Shown: one piece after another, positions 22,093 through 31,244 of the stretch
How the letters are laid out: each line of letters begins with the position of its first letter
Numbering within the stretch: the first letter of the stretch is position 1
Assembly: GCA_047967505.1 (NCBI GenBank)
Contig: CM106538.1
DNA: 64,000 nt
DNA from: Dipteris shenzhenensis
Taxonomy: Eukaryota > Polypodiophyta > Polypodiopsida > Gleicheniales
Strand: one strand, 5' to 3'
The notes under the pieces: generated by a model
What the model saw: the letters and a program-made list of their open reading frames with translations, nothing else
Told to the model about the DNA's origin: nothing
The model's database searches: none
Program-made: the position numbers and the translations under genes

Positions 22093-25000
22093 AGGGGGGG
22101 GGGGATTTTCTTCATCTTAGCAACATAAAGTGTGCCTGGGATCAGTATCAAGAGCTTTCAGTGCAAACAGAAGATTGCATGTGAATCGCTGTTTATTGTT
22201 CTGTGCCTTTTTATGGTTTCGTAGAAAACTAGTTTTGCCCTTGTTGGGCTCTTTGAGATATGGAGTTTTTTACTTCTTTGGTTTCAGCCTTCATTTAAGA
22301 ATTTTTGAAGTATGTACATTTTAGATATCTCAAGTGTAATGACGATTTGAATACATTTGAAGGAGGTTCTAATATTAAATGTGAATGTGGTCAGGGAGAT
22401 AAAATTGGAGGAGGCAGCAGTCTTGCATTACACCTATACACGCTTCTCAGATTTGACATCAAGGAGAGATCGTTGTGGATGCAAGCCTACAAAGGAGGAT
22501 GTTAAACGCTGTTTTATGCTTGAGTTTGATCGTGCTGTGAGTGTTCTTCCAAAATTTTGAGCTTTTTTGTCAAAGATTAATAGGTCATGAAAAGCTACAC
22601 CCCTGTTACTTTTCCATGTTTTATGTTGATATTGCAGAACTCTAGACATGTACTTTAATGCAAATCGCTCAGCAGAAAACATTTTTAGGCTACCAGTGAG
22701 TTGATGACCTATTGAAAGCTCACTTGAATGTGTGTTTAACACGAAGAATCAACACATAGCAAATTTGGAAGTCTTCATCTGGGTTCACTTATTCATACGC
22801 ATGAAATTTATTGATAACCGAACAGACAGTTGTCTGCTAAAGTCTATAATTCTGCTATGTATAACTCAAGAGGTATGCTGTTGGATTTGTGTTATCTCTT
22901 TTCCTGTGAAAAGGAAGTGCATGGAAAACCTTGAAATGTAAGGCTGCAAACCTTTAAGGCTTGTGTATAGGTTTCTCTCGATTTATAGATTAAAGGTCAT
23001 TAAAGAGTTAAGGTAGAGCATACAGTTATAAATGGGTTACCCATTAATGCACCGCCAGTGTGAGCTATCCACACATTAGTACATTCCAAAACACAATGAC
23101 ACAAAGAGGAGGAGCTATGTTATCATACACAAGATTAGTGCCAATAGTTGTGCAACCCTATGACTGTTGATATCATTGAATGTTATAATCTACAGACATC
23201 ATGTGTGCCGTCAGACAATGCTTTATCATGGAATGATTTGTGTAGTGCTCGGATTTTAAGGTTGTATCCTTAGGGGCTATTATGGAAAGGAGACGAGCTT
23301 AAGCCGAGCTCTTCCCCTTGCAAACTTTTGATTTGGCTAACTCTATACCAGGATTTCAAAGGAGGGCTTCATTGATCCACCAAGATATGCCTGGATCCAC
23401 CTCCCACATTTGTTGAGGCTATTCATCGGACAGTTCCTTGTCTCATCGCATGGACTCTATATTGAGAGTGGCTTGCTGAGGGCATACCTCGCGAGAGCTG
23501 CATGTGTACCTTGTGTGATTGCCAACAAGATTGAGTAAGAGGAGGCCCCTCTCCAGCTTCCTCTTTTACCCAGATTAGAGATGCCTCGCTACCTTCATCC
23601 ATGAGATACGTTAACACAGAGAGCACTTGCTCAGGATGCAGAGATTGAGGTCAGGGCACACATAGCTAGACTCTATCCAGAGCATGATCACAGAGTTTTA
23701 CCAGCCAGATCATATGGACCAGCAGATCACAGGTAGTGGGTGAGCCCAAGATCCAGCGTAACATACATACTTAATTAGTCAATGATGATAAGGCGCATCA
23801 TTTTTTATTCCCTTTGAAGCGGGTGCTCCCGTTAGGAGTGTGTCATACTTGCTATGGCCTACCTTTACCGTTTGGCAAATCTGGCACTCTTGGAGACGTT
23901 TGTAACCAATAATACCATCATTTCATCTTTTTCAAGGTATCTTGCATGCCTCTGTGTGCATCTACTATCAAATTGTGTAGTGGATGGATTGTCATCGGTC
24001 ATAGCTTTGAACCAATACACACCAAACTCCTTGGTGTCGTGGTACTGGTTATGCATGCCTAGTAGCATGGTCTCATTGACTATCAAAACTGCTGCCACAG
24101 GGCCCTTTCGGCTGAGCACGTCCGCTGCTACCGTGTTTTCTTACTTGGCATATACTTGGTCATGCCACCATACTCTTGCTCTTTACAAGATCATTATTTT
24201 GAAGACGGAGCCGGACATCGAGTCAATCACGTCTCCGAGCTTCCTTGGCTTGGTGCCGAACCTATATCCTCCTCGTCTAACTTGAGCTGTTTGCTACTCC
24301 ATTCTTTGGACTTGTTTTTGACAGTACCTGCATAAGTGGTTAACGCCTCAGCAAATGCAAATGTGGACTTGTTCGTGCTTGTAGTGTTTGATTTGTTCGT
24401 GCCTGTACTGTTTGATTTGTTAAACAGCCAAATTCAATCCGAATGAGGCTGAACTTCAACACAACTTATTTAACCTTGGTTGGGATGGTAGGGTCCTATA
24501 TATACTTGGGTCGCATTTTCAGAGGTCTAAGTTCACCCAGTAAATCAGTTGTGTAGGCAGGCTTGACTAGAGGGCATGCATCACTAGCGAGACTAGACCG
24601 AATGTTTTCATACTTTGAGCATGTTCATACAAAATCCATTCTTCTTGACTTTGAGCATGTTCATACAAAATCCTTTCTTCTCGACTCTCCAGTCTAACCA
24701 GCACTGGAGATTTTGAGGTGGTAGGCCTGAAGATGAATGGGCGGGTTTCGAGTGGTTATAGGTCACGATGCTCTTCTGTATGACCTAGTGGAAGACATTG
24801 GTCCCTCCTCATGTGGAAAACAAGTAAGCCCATGTGATAGTCAACTACATTGGTCCCTCCATGTGGAAAACAAGTGAGCCCACCGAAAGATGGCCTTCTG
24901 TCGAGACCATTGTATATCATCAGGTCAGCTCTTGCCCATTTCAATGAAGGCATGGCCATATGGTGAGAGCATCCTAGAACATGGGCTTCTTTTGTGAAAG

Positions 25001-28000
25001 CTCTTCATACACGATTTTCCCCCTATCACTTTAATCCCAAGGTGGGACCCGTGCTCGTAGGCTAATTATCAAGGTTGACTTGAACAAGGCTTAGGAACCA
25101 AAGAAAGACACACAGTCTGACAAAGTGAGTACTCAAGACTTGTGACCAGGCTGAACATAGGTGAGTCATGCCCAAGAGAAGAAGAGGAGGGAGTGATTCT
25201 CGGCATGAGAAGAGATAGACCTAGGAGGTTAGGAATGGAAGCACATAGAGAAATAGGGCCGGACTTTGCAACAGAGCCACACAACTTGCATCTCGGGCTT
25301 GCCTTTGGACTATGCTCAATATCTTGGTCAACATGGCCAGTAGTTTCGGTGAACTGCAACATCCCTCTATGGTTGACCATAGAGAAGGGACACCTTATGC
25401 TTGCCCCTCTTATCCCATGGAAATACTAGGCAAAGAATATGGACGAGTACGTGGCACCACTGCCTATCAAATGCCTAGATTGAGAGAAAAGAATTGCATT
25501 TGACTTTTCACCCTTACCAATTAGGGCTTAGGGAAATGAGAGTTGTTTAGTCTATCATTGTATCTTGCAGTTATTCGTTTGGGAGGGCAGCCTTGAGGTG
25601 AATCGCTCACTACAGCTGGCACCATTGCCTATCAAATGCCTAGATTTTGAGAGGGCATCCCTGGCGGACCGAACAACGAAGAGTCCACTCATCAAAGATA
25701 TCCCCAGAAAGAATGCAAGCCGCATTGCTATCTCTATAAAGCCGGTAAATAACTTGCTGCATTTTTTGTCCAAACTCCAAAGCTCGCATAGTTTGCGAGA
25801 TGAAATCCCATTGAACTGTGTCAAAGGCTTTTGCAATATCTACTTGCAAGAGTAGAACATCCTGCTGCGTGTATTTGGCATATTCAATCCCAATATAAGC
25901 ATTGGCAATGTTATCTGTGATATGGTGACGTGGAACAAAGCCATATTGGGAGGGATGCAACCCATCATGCAAATAACCTTTAATCCGATCAACCACCATT
26001 TTGGCAATGATCTTGTAAATGACTGGCATGAGCGTGATCGGCCTCCAATCACCAAGTGAATCACATAGCTGCTTTCCAAACACACACACACACCAGTGCG
26101 TGTGTGCACATGCGTGCACACACAAACACAAACACACACGCGCACGTGCATATGCACGCGCAATCGTTGTTGTTGTCATAGTTTTTGTTGCTTGGTTGGG
26201 ACCCTATAACTTAGTAAGTAGTGGGTTTATCAAAGAGATTCTGGAATCTTTTGAAACCTAGATGGTAGCTTAAGCTTGGGTATGGATGCAAACATAAGCA
26301 TAACTTTGCTTACTAAGTTTTTCCTATTTTTTTAATTTTTATTCTCTGCTTCTAAACCCACTTTTTTTGTCAGTCTCCCCATAGCTTCCCGTGTCCCCCC
26401 CCGGCGCGCGGCCGCCTTCTTCTCTCTCCACCTACCTCTCTCTCGCTCTGTCTCTCTCTCTCCCTTTGTCCACTTGTTTGTCTTCAAAAAATTCTAATTA
26501 GTGAGATTGGATATATTCTATGTGCTGATTTAAAGGTCAGCTTTGACAGCTTCCATGAATTAGGATTGTGACTGTATCAAAGTCTTTGCCACTTTCTAGT
26601 CATTATTGTGAGTGGTGTTTATAAAAAAGTTAGTAGAGCATCATCCCTTTTGAGCATCCTAGCTACTTATTTGCAGTTATATGCCATTTGTTCCAGTCAC
26701 AATATTCAACTACTGTACCAACATTGCATATTTTGCTTTTGAAAGGATCAGCACCTTAACATACACACATAAGAAATTTGGCTCTTTTTGCAATAGCAAT
26801 GTCCAATTATCTTCATATCAGCATACGCTTGTGGGCTTGTAAATAATGCATTTGAAAGTAGGATGAATGGTTTATAGATAGTGGACTTAAATAGCCATAT
26901 GTTTCACCTCAAAGCTGTATACCATGTTTGAGGTATTTCATTATTGAGTTTAGTTTTGTTATATCTTGAAAAGAAACTAGCTTTTAAAAAAATGCACATG
27001 TGCTCAACATGCTGGCTCAGATGTATTGTCACTGCTGCTTGGTAGCAGGTTCTTATAATGTGTAACAGCTTGCTTGGGCAATGATGCATCTTCATATGTA
27101 ATGAAGCTGACAGATTTTTGGTGTTTTATGCCAAAATCTGGTCAGAGTCATGCAACTTAACTAATGAGTAACCATTTCTTATGGTTGGATTGTTTGATAA
27201 TCAATGTTATCAACCGTGTTTGTTGATTGGAAGCTGTTTCTTATGATCGTTGTTTGTCTTGCACTGAAACTGTTGGGAATAGGAAGCTGCAATTGTTAAG
27301 AAAAGAAAGGCATTGCTTACGATTGCTGATTTGTCTGTCAACAGGCTTTTATCATTGCTTCAACTGCCACAGAGGATGAGATGCGGCGTTGGTATATTCC
27401 ACATACTCTCTTTTCATCTAGATGTTCACTCAACATTTCTGAAGCACTCACATTTTTCTAGCACCTTTATGTTCAGCGTAAGCTCTGTGATGCTTTTGGA
27501 GGCTTGCTCATCCATTATCTTCTCGAATGCTTCATTTTCTTTTTGATAGCCTCTTGCATTTCACGGAAGCTCTCCCATCTTTCTATGCACATTGTACAGC
27601 ACTCCTTCATTCTTGTGCTAAAATTTGGGACTGAAGTGGAAGAACCACTGAGAGAGATCAACTTTTTGAAGCCCTCTTACATTGTCTTCATTACCCCTCC
27701 CCATGTGCCACTCAGTGTCATCCTGCAAGCTGAAGATATGATTTCCCTGATGTAAAAAGCAATGGAAATTAAATTATACATCATTGTTTTTTGTGGCATT
27801 GATCAACGACTGAAAATCGGTAGTTTCTTGAATTTTATTTACAGAAATTAAGGTTTCATCCTGTTTGACGGAAATTCCGGAGTCTCTGAAGGCTGGGATC
27901 TTTATCTTTGAGGCTGGAGGTGGTCCTTAGCGATTCAGGTCTTGAGAAGGATTTGTGAAGTTGTTTAAGCTGATACGTGATGAGGAGTGAGGGTCGTGGG

Positions 28001-31000
28001 GGGGGGGGGGAGGTGGGCAGCGGGACAAATGCCTCTCGATTTCCTGTGGTCTTGCCTTTCTCACCTGAATCTGTGGCCAATGCTCAATCAATCCATTTCT
28101 GATCTAGATTTATGGGAGTTTCACTCTTGGAATCAAAGGGCTGAAAACTCCTTTCCTTTCGATCCAGATGCTTCTTTACATTGCCGAGATGCTTCTAGTG
28201 GCTTAACACCTTAAGAGCAAGCTAGACTATGGAATCTAATTGCACTGGGCTGAAAAGATCCACCTCCTGAATTATTGGGCGGCGTTAAGTTCCCCGAAGT
28301 ATTTCTGAGTTTGCTTCTCTTTGGGCTTACAATGAAATATTTCTCGAGCAAAGTTTGCTTCTCTCTAGATTTACAAGCAAAGACTTCCCTTAAGCAAAGT
28401 TGGTGGAAGTTTTGTGGAAGGAATGTTTTTGAAGCTTTTGAATTCATTCCATGTCATTGCTGCTTCACCCTGCGGGTACATTACATTAACGTCTTTTCTA
28501 TTAGTAGCTAGACAGTATGGTTTGGGGTGGCTTTATAGACCTTTCTGGCATTCTCTATCTCAAATGCTTGAATCTTTCTTACCAGTTACCAAAGTGAGAG
28601 CTCTCATATCGTCTTATAGATTGGGCTCTTCATCTCCAGGATTCCAGCACTCATCCTCCACTGTTGGCTAATGTATCGTTGGCCAGTTTGTATAAGGTTT
28701 TGATGCCTCCACCTTGGATTTCAGATTGGGCAAATCAGATTTTTTCTATGAATCATAATGCTAAGTGGTGGCACATAAGATTGTGACAGCGTTGGAGCTG
28801 TAAATTGCCTCTTCGTCAACAGGTGTTTCTATGGCGGGTGATGCTTTTGGTTATACCATTTTGTCAACTCCTAGCACGTAGTATTGCTCCTATTGTTTGT
28901 CACAGATGCTTGGCTTCAAGGGAATCTCCTTGCTTCATTTCTTCTGGCATTGCCCTATGACTAGTGACTTTCTGTTTCTACTAGAGCAGCATCTCCCAGC
29001 CAGATTTCCTATTAATTGCTTTGGCAAGCTCTTTTGGCTTTTTGGGATTTATCCACGAAGGGATGAGTTTCATCTTTTCTTCACTTGGGTTCGATATTGG
29101 GATCTCTAGACTTTGTGGAAAGACAGAAATCAGAACAGTCTTTGGAGATTCCACTTTCTCCAAGTTTCACTATTTCCGGATGTCACTCAGGCAATCTTTT
29201 TATGATTGTCTCTATGTTCATTAGACAATCTTTTAATGATTGCCTCTACTTGTCTTACATTGAAATCTTTTGATACTTGTAGTTGCACGTTCCCTCTTTG
29301 GGGACTGCTTCTTGTAATATAAACATACATGGATTCCACCCCAAAAAAAGTGTGTTGTTTGTTTGCCTAGGATGCATGGGTGTTTGAACATTCTTGATCT
29401 TCATACTCATTTGCTAGCTTGCAAGGCCACACTCTTGATCACTTGTTGGAGCAGCATCAGCCATGGAATCTTTTGCTTTTTGGTGTAGTTACCTCTCTCC
29501 ACATAGAATCTTTTGGCCATTGGGTTCCGTTATTCTGATATTATTTTGGACTTTTGTGGTCGCATTCCTGGCTGTCCCTTTTTTCTTGCTTGATTCATGA
29601 TTGGCAGCAGCTTTTGGCTTATTTACATTGGTCTGGTCAGCCTCCAGATCCTGGCAACACCCTCTGGTTGCAGAGTTTTCACTGGAGCCGGGTCTGCTCA
29701 TCCTTATCTCATTTACAGCCTCGAAAGGCGTATTTTCTGCATCATTCGGTGTTTCTACAGTGGCGCATGTAGTTGATGATCGGGGCTGCACTCTTCCCTT
29801 TCCACAGGCCAGGAGATGGTATTGTTTGGGGTTGCATCACATGTCTATTTGGTGCATTATTTCTACATTGCTGCAAAGTTTTCAGCTTGTTCCTCGCCTG
29901 TTTTCCACTCTCCCTTTATTGGATTGGAAGTTTGATCGGGAGCTTCCAGAAGGCTTATCATTTATTACTTTCACGGCCTTGGATCCAGGACCATGGAAAT
30001 CACTTTTGGCATCTAAACAAGTCTCTTTCTTGGTGGAAGGTTTCTCTTCGGCACATCTGCAGCAGTAAGCAGTGGGTTTTCCTATGGCACTGTTTGGTAG
30101 GGCTTTACCAGTTGGATGTTTATTGGCTGCCAGGCGTATCGCTTCTTCAGCATGCCCTACTTGTTCTCGTATGCGAGAAGACTGTTTTACATCTATTTTG
30201 GACCTGTCCTCTTGCTGGCAAGCAGTTTGGGTTCTTTAGTATACATGCTGCTATGCTGGACTATGTTCACTTCTTCTCCTGGTGTTGCTATTGGGTTTTC
30301 TGGTCGTTGTATCGTGCTCGCACCATTCGACTGTATAAGCACTCTTTAGTGGATATTTGTCCTTATTTTTTATCTTCTTTGTATTGGTCTCTCTAAGATG
30401 TTCATTCTCTTGGAGACCTTCCTCCAAGATGCTCATTCTCTTGGAGACCTTCCTCTGGCCCAGTTAGAAGGCTTTTATTATTGGTTCTAGTTTTGAGTAG
30501 TAGGTGTTCCACTTTGGACAGCTATGTATGTACATTCTTCTAAATAGAATATCTGCTTTACAAAAAAAAAAAAAGGTGTGCATGCGTGGGCACACGCACC
30601 AGAGAGAGAGAGAGAGAGGGAATAAGTAAAAATTGATGTTAACTTGCAGGTATCGAGACAGGGTAGTCTGGACTGACAAGGAGCTGAACTTGAAATTAAT
30701 GAGGAAGGGTCTTTTGACTCGCATCTATGCTCCAATGGTGAGTTGGGCAGTTGTAACAATGTCTTCTAAAGCTCTTTTTATTTTGAAGGTTAGAGAATGA
30801 CAGGAAACATGTAATCCTGTGACCATCTGGCCCAATTCATTATATGTTTTTTGGCTGGTGGAGGAGTTCATGGTTAGGAGGCATTCTCAAAAGGGTTGTG
30901 GTCTTCTGCAGGTAATAGTCCAGGGTTTAAGGGAGGCAGGCATCTTCAGTGATGCTTCATCTGCAGGTCAGGCTTACCGTGAGAAGTCCAACTCCGAAAA

Positions 31001-31244
31001 GGGGTCTTCAGCATCGGTATCTCATTCTCCTGGGACAAGTCGGCCATTAATTTCTGACATTACAAAAAATCCCATCAGGAATGAACAAAAAGAGAGCAGT
31101 GAAAATGAATCATCCATGAGAAAGCTGCTTATCACTGGCGAACTTTCTGACCTTGCACTGCCTCCTTTACCATCGCCTACGTTTGATTTTTCCTGGAGTG
31201 AACATGTGAATGAATATTTGAGGCAGTCGAGTTCTCTTAGGTGA
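9752..31244 (+). CDS. Spliced host gene, C-terminal five exons; possible GT92/DUF23-like glycosyltransferase
   Basis: Five plus-strand exons (9752-9939, 22395-22536, 27345-27391, 30650-30737, 30912-31244) join with matching phases through AG acceptors and GT donors into one 265-codon stretch ending in TGA. The product has [18 protein letters not shown], then [11 protein letters not shown], a Cys-rich [16 protein letters not shown] and [12 protein letters not shown], and a Ser-rich tail. The K-S...V...G-x-H...HY pattern resembles the end of GT92 (DUF23) glycosyltransferases of the secretory pathway; this naming comes from memory of the motif and is uncertain. The 5' exons are not in view. Introns are 12455, 4808, 3258 and 174 bases; the three long ones carry retroelements, yet the exons are intact, suggesting selection. 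Confidence 0.75.
10054..10107 (+). repeat. (GT)n-(CT)n microsatellite in intron 1
   Basis: About 27 bases of GT are followed by 27 bases of CT and a short TATC stretch, soon after the exon A donor. A compound dinucleotide microsatellite. Confidence 0.95.
10108..12239. other. Intron 1 sequence without recognised genes
   Basis: AT-rich host intron. Frames are short and have no recognisable domain; nothing else is supported. Confidence 0.4.
12240..12470 (-). pseudogene. LINE-A-type endonuclease fragment
   Basis: The minus strand reads [14 protein letters not shown]...[10 protein letters not shown] and, beyond a stop, PRADHS. These match the C-terminal half of the LINE-A endonuclease ([25 protein letters not shown]), including its Asp and His catalytic positions. 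An isolated, decayed piece. Confidence 0.7.
12566..13690 (+). pseudogene. LINE-C ORF2 C-terminal half, truncated
   Basis: Plus-strand frames give [49 protein letters not shown], then [14 protein letters not shown] and, after stops at 12938 and 13178, [14 protein letters not shown] and [18 protein letters not shown]. This is the usual order after the RT core of a plant L1-type LINE. Related LINE-C pieces occur at 28490-29345 and 29350-30574. The 3' end, finger included, is cut off where LINE-A2 begins near 13700. Confidence 0.75.
13700..14657 (-). pseudogene. LINE-A2 ORF2 C-terminal region with finger
   Basis: A long open frame (stop near 13655) contains [46 protein letters not shown], then [20 protein letters not shown]. 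The same order appears in LINE-A copy 2 ([25 protein letters not shown]...EEHFICRCP). The finger residues are all present. No 3' UTR or CT tail follows; the element is cut at about 13700. Confidence 0.8.
14900..15560 (-). pseudogene. LINE-A2 reverse transcriptase core, frameshifted
   Basis: Minus-strand frames show [20 protein letters not shown], then [13 protein letters not shown] (motif A), LFGLYID (just after motif B), and YADDIVLIS (motif C near 15020). The segment carrying the 'GFRR..ST.DHI' motif seen in the other copies is missing between SVLERE and AIIEEAK, a deletion of roughly 30-35 codons. Stops and frameshifts break it. Confidence 0.75.
16400..17060 (-). pseudogene. LINE-A2 endonuclease (second part)
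   Basis: The frame runs [32 protein letters not shown], then after a 97-bp tandem duplication [10 protein letters not shown], and [13 protein letters not shown] with the catalytic Asp and Asn, ending near DLIIYSSL. The first part (WNCNG, ETHES) lies at 21390-21538 beyond the nested copy 2. Confidence 0.8.
16809..17002 (-). repeat. 97-bp tandem duplication in LINE-A2 endonuclease
   Basis: The block starting 'cttcgtatcatagatagg' at 16819 recurs at 16916, and both units continue almost identically through 'ccactatccctcctcagctc'. The duplication shifts the frame and repeats the [17 protein letters not shown] part of the endonuclease. A handful of substitutions separate the units. Confidence 0.9.
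17061..17282 (+). pseudogene. LINE-A ORF1 C-terminal end, copy 2
   Basis: This is the same C-terminal tail as in copy 1 ([14 protein letters not shown], then a Pro-rich end) and stops with TGA at 17280-17282, here followed by TGG where copy 1 has CGG. A 9-bp deletion removes the start of the DEDLT motif. The reading frame (position divisible by three) is the same as that of the ORF2 that follows. Confidence 0.7.
17283..21107 (+). pseudogene. LINE-A ORF2 (APE endonuclease-RT-finger), three amber codons
   Basis: About 1274 codons are open in a single frame except for TAG at 17913, 19341 and 20679, each CAG in copy 1. In order: endonuclease with WNCNG and ETHE (about 17337-17430), [12 protein letters not shown] (17764-17787), SVIDYIIG and SADHA (about 18020-18112); linker; RT with [58 protein letters not shown] and YTYLG (about 18955-19682); thumb; finger CPCC...EEHFICRC (about 20535-20590); a basic tail to TGA 21105-21107. 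No ATG occurs in frame before 17445, which lies after both first catalytic motifs. Inactive as it stands, but close to an intact coding state. Confidence 0.9.
21108..21389 (+). repeat. LINE-A copy 2 3' UTR and (TTTC)n tail
   Basis: The UTR ends with 'ttttggcctttagtggacaatattacac' then TTTC repeats. The blocks 'ggccttTAG' and a TTAATA-like element before the microsatellite match the other LINE-A ends near 610, 990-1100 and 57920-58060. I see no poly(A). Confidence 0.7.
21390..21799 (-). pseudogene. LINE-A2 ORF1 end and endonuclease start
   Basis: The minus strand from 21799 reads [44 protein letters not shown]: the RRM end and C-terminal domain of an L1-like ORF1p. TGA at 21566-21568 is followed in frame by eight codons, then TGA-CGG at 21536-21541, then in the same frame [14 protein letters not shown] and FYTETHES of the endonuclease, broken at 21390 by copy 2. 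The second TGA aligns with the ORF1/ORF2 stop in the other copies; the first may be a decayed CGA. Confidence 0.75.
21785..22044 (-). pseudogene. LINE-A3 endonuclease N-terminal fragment
   Basis: The minus strand reads [47 protein letters not shown] and GVRGSGGVA. It is a second copy of the endonuclease start, fused near 21785 to the ORF1 part of LINE-A2. One TAG lies inside it. A (GA)n run borders it on the right. Confidence 0.75.
22046..22089. repeat. (GA)n microsatellite and G-run
   Basis: About 22 GA units are followed by a G-rich tract to 22104. They lie 290 bases before host exon B. Confidence 0.95.
22395..22536 (+). CDS. Host gene exon B
   Basis: The acceptor is gtggtcag. One base completes the Lys codon left by exon A, then 47 codons follow, including [20 protein letters not shown], a CGC cluster and [11 protein letters not shown]. 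The donor is CT|GTGAGT. The two parts of the conserved HNYMK...HYTY region meet exactly across a 12.5-kb intron. Confidence 0.85.
22537..23853. other. Intron 2, first part; no gene recognised
   Basis: AT-rich to 23260. From 23270 to 23760 is a GC-richer segment with a plus-strand reading ([16 protein letters not shown] and later [19 protein letters not shown]) that looks like decayed protein coding, perhaps retroelement ORF1, but I cannot assign it. Confidence 0.35.
23854..24170 (-). pseudogene. Gypsy pol fragment (RNase H to integrase spacer)
   Basis: The minus strand reads KYMPSK, with a frameshift into [14 protein letters not shown], the 'Y.PGKEN..ADALSR' box that ends the RNase H of Ty3/gypsy polyproteins. 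About 75 further codons are open. No LTR or other pol part is attached, so this is an orphan fragment in the host intron. Confidence 0.65.
24470..24715 (+). pseudogene. LINE-A thumb-region fragment with a 36-bp repeat
   Basis: The plus strand reads [36 protein letters not shown](I/F)LLD, aligning with [20 protein letters not shown] and DTKSLLFDT of LINE-A. The 'actttgagcatgttcatac' unit is repeated at 24612 and 24648, adding exactly 12 codons. Confidence 0.65.
24756..24940 (-). pseudogene. LINE-A endonuclease C-terminal fragment
   Basis: The minus strand reads [20 protein letters not shown] and TNVVDYHMG, matching IYNGLSRWP...SVIDYIIG of LINE-A. It lies just downstream of, and opposite to, the thumb fragment at 24470-24715, so the two were rearranged or inserted separately. 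A 52-bp repeat ('cattggtccctcc' at 24797 and 24849) lies inside. Confidence 0.6.
25250..25445 (+). repeat. Dispersed repeat shared with 7235-7500 (inverted)
   Basis: From 'ggccggactttgca' through 'agaagggacacctta(t)gcttgc' this strand matches the reverse complement of 7500-7235. The shared frame [18 protein letters not shown]...EGTPYAC against DILVEMAHSLGELKYPTM...EGTPHAC shows that protein coding, not just DNA, is conserved. Probably a transposase remnant of the family at 7 kb. Confidence 0.6.
25453..25646 (+). repeat. 29-bp direct repeat pair
   Basis: 'ggcaccactgcctatcaaat...' at 25453-25481 recurs with one mismatch at 25618-25646. The second copy abuts the end of the LINE-D RT fragment. 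It may be an insertion footprint or local duplication. Confidence 0.75.
25640..26090 (-). pseudogene. LINE-D reverse transcriptase fragment
   Basis: The minus strand is open and reads [54 protein letters not shown] (motif A) and RQGCPL (motif B), the first half of an RT palm of a plant L1-type LINE. It ends in motif B at 25640; motif C and everything after is missing. An (AC)n-rich tract borders its 5' side. Confidence 0.8.
26076..26160. repeat. Imperfect (AC)n tract
   Basis: ACACAC blocks are interrupted by GTGCGTGTG and GCACGCGC pieces, giving alternating purine-pyrimidine sequence over about 85 bases. Confidence 0.85.
27345..27391 (+). CDS. Host gene exon C (47 nt)
   Basis: The acceptor is gtcaacag and the donor is TG|GTATAT. 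It encodes [15 protein letters not shown] plus two bases of a Trp codon completed by exon D. Too short for ordinary ORF calling; supported by splice phase on both sides. Confidence 0.8.
28490..29345 (+). pseudogene. LINE-C copy with 3' A-run, 5'-truncated
   Basis: The plus strand reads [20 protein letters not shown] (compare [18 protein letters not shown] in the copy at 13.3 kb), then KWW.....[17 protein letters not shown] and CHRC...LHFFWHCP (finger), then a C-terminal region with stops and a 3' UTR ending in seven A's near 29343. It sits in host intron 3. Confidence 0.7.
29350..30574 (+). pseudogene. LINE-C second copy, tandem to the first, poly(A) tail
   Basis: Immediately after the preceding A-run the sequence restarts at an earlier point of the same family (PRMHGCLNI against [30 protein letters not shown] against EWNGQQS), runs through a finger region, and ends in 13-14 A's at 30561-30574. 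Several frameshifts. A 31-bp duplication ('aagatgNtcattctcttgg' at 30395 and 30426) lies in the 3' part. The two copies share orientation and are adjacent within ten bases. Confidence 0.7.
30650..30737 (+). CDS. Host gene exon D (88 nt)
   Basis: The acceptor is aacttgcag and the donor is ATG|GTGAGT. The first base completes the Trp codon, then come 29 codons: [20 protein letters not shown] followed by [10 protein letters not shown] (GA)n run (30601-30618) and the poly(A) of a LINE-C insertion lie less than 90 bases upstream, close to the splice acceptor. Confidence 0.85.
30912..31244 (+). CDS. Host gene terminal exon E
   Basis: The acceptor is gtcttctgcag. The exon begins in phase 0 with [14 protein letters not shown], continues through a Ser/Glu-rich low-complexity tail, then [20 protein letters not shown], and stops at TGA 31242-31244. 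The 174-nt intron before it is the only short one. The tail is less conserved in style than exons A-D. Confidence 0.85.
   Translation, partial: VIVQGLREAGIFSDASSAGQAYREKSNSEKGSSASVSHSPGTSRPLISDITKNPIRNEQKESSENESSMRKLLITGELSDLALPPLPSPTFDFSWSEHVNEYLRQSSSLR

Noticed and set aside
25840-26163. Val/Cys/His-rich frames over the AC tract
   Set aside because: They result from the alternating AC/GT microsatellite next to the LINE-D RT fragment.
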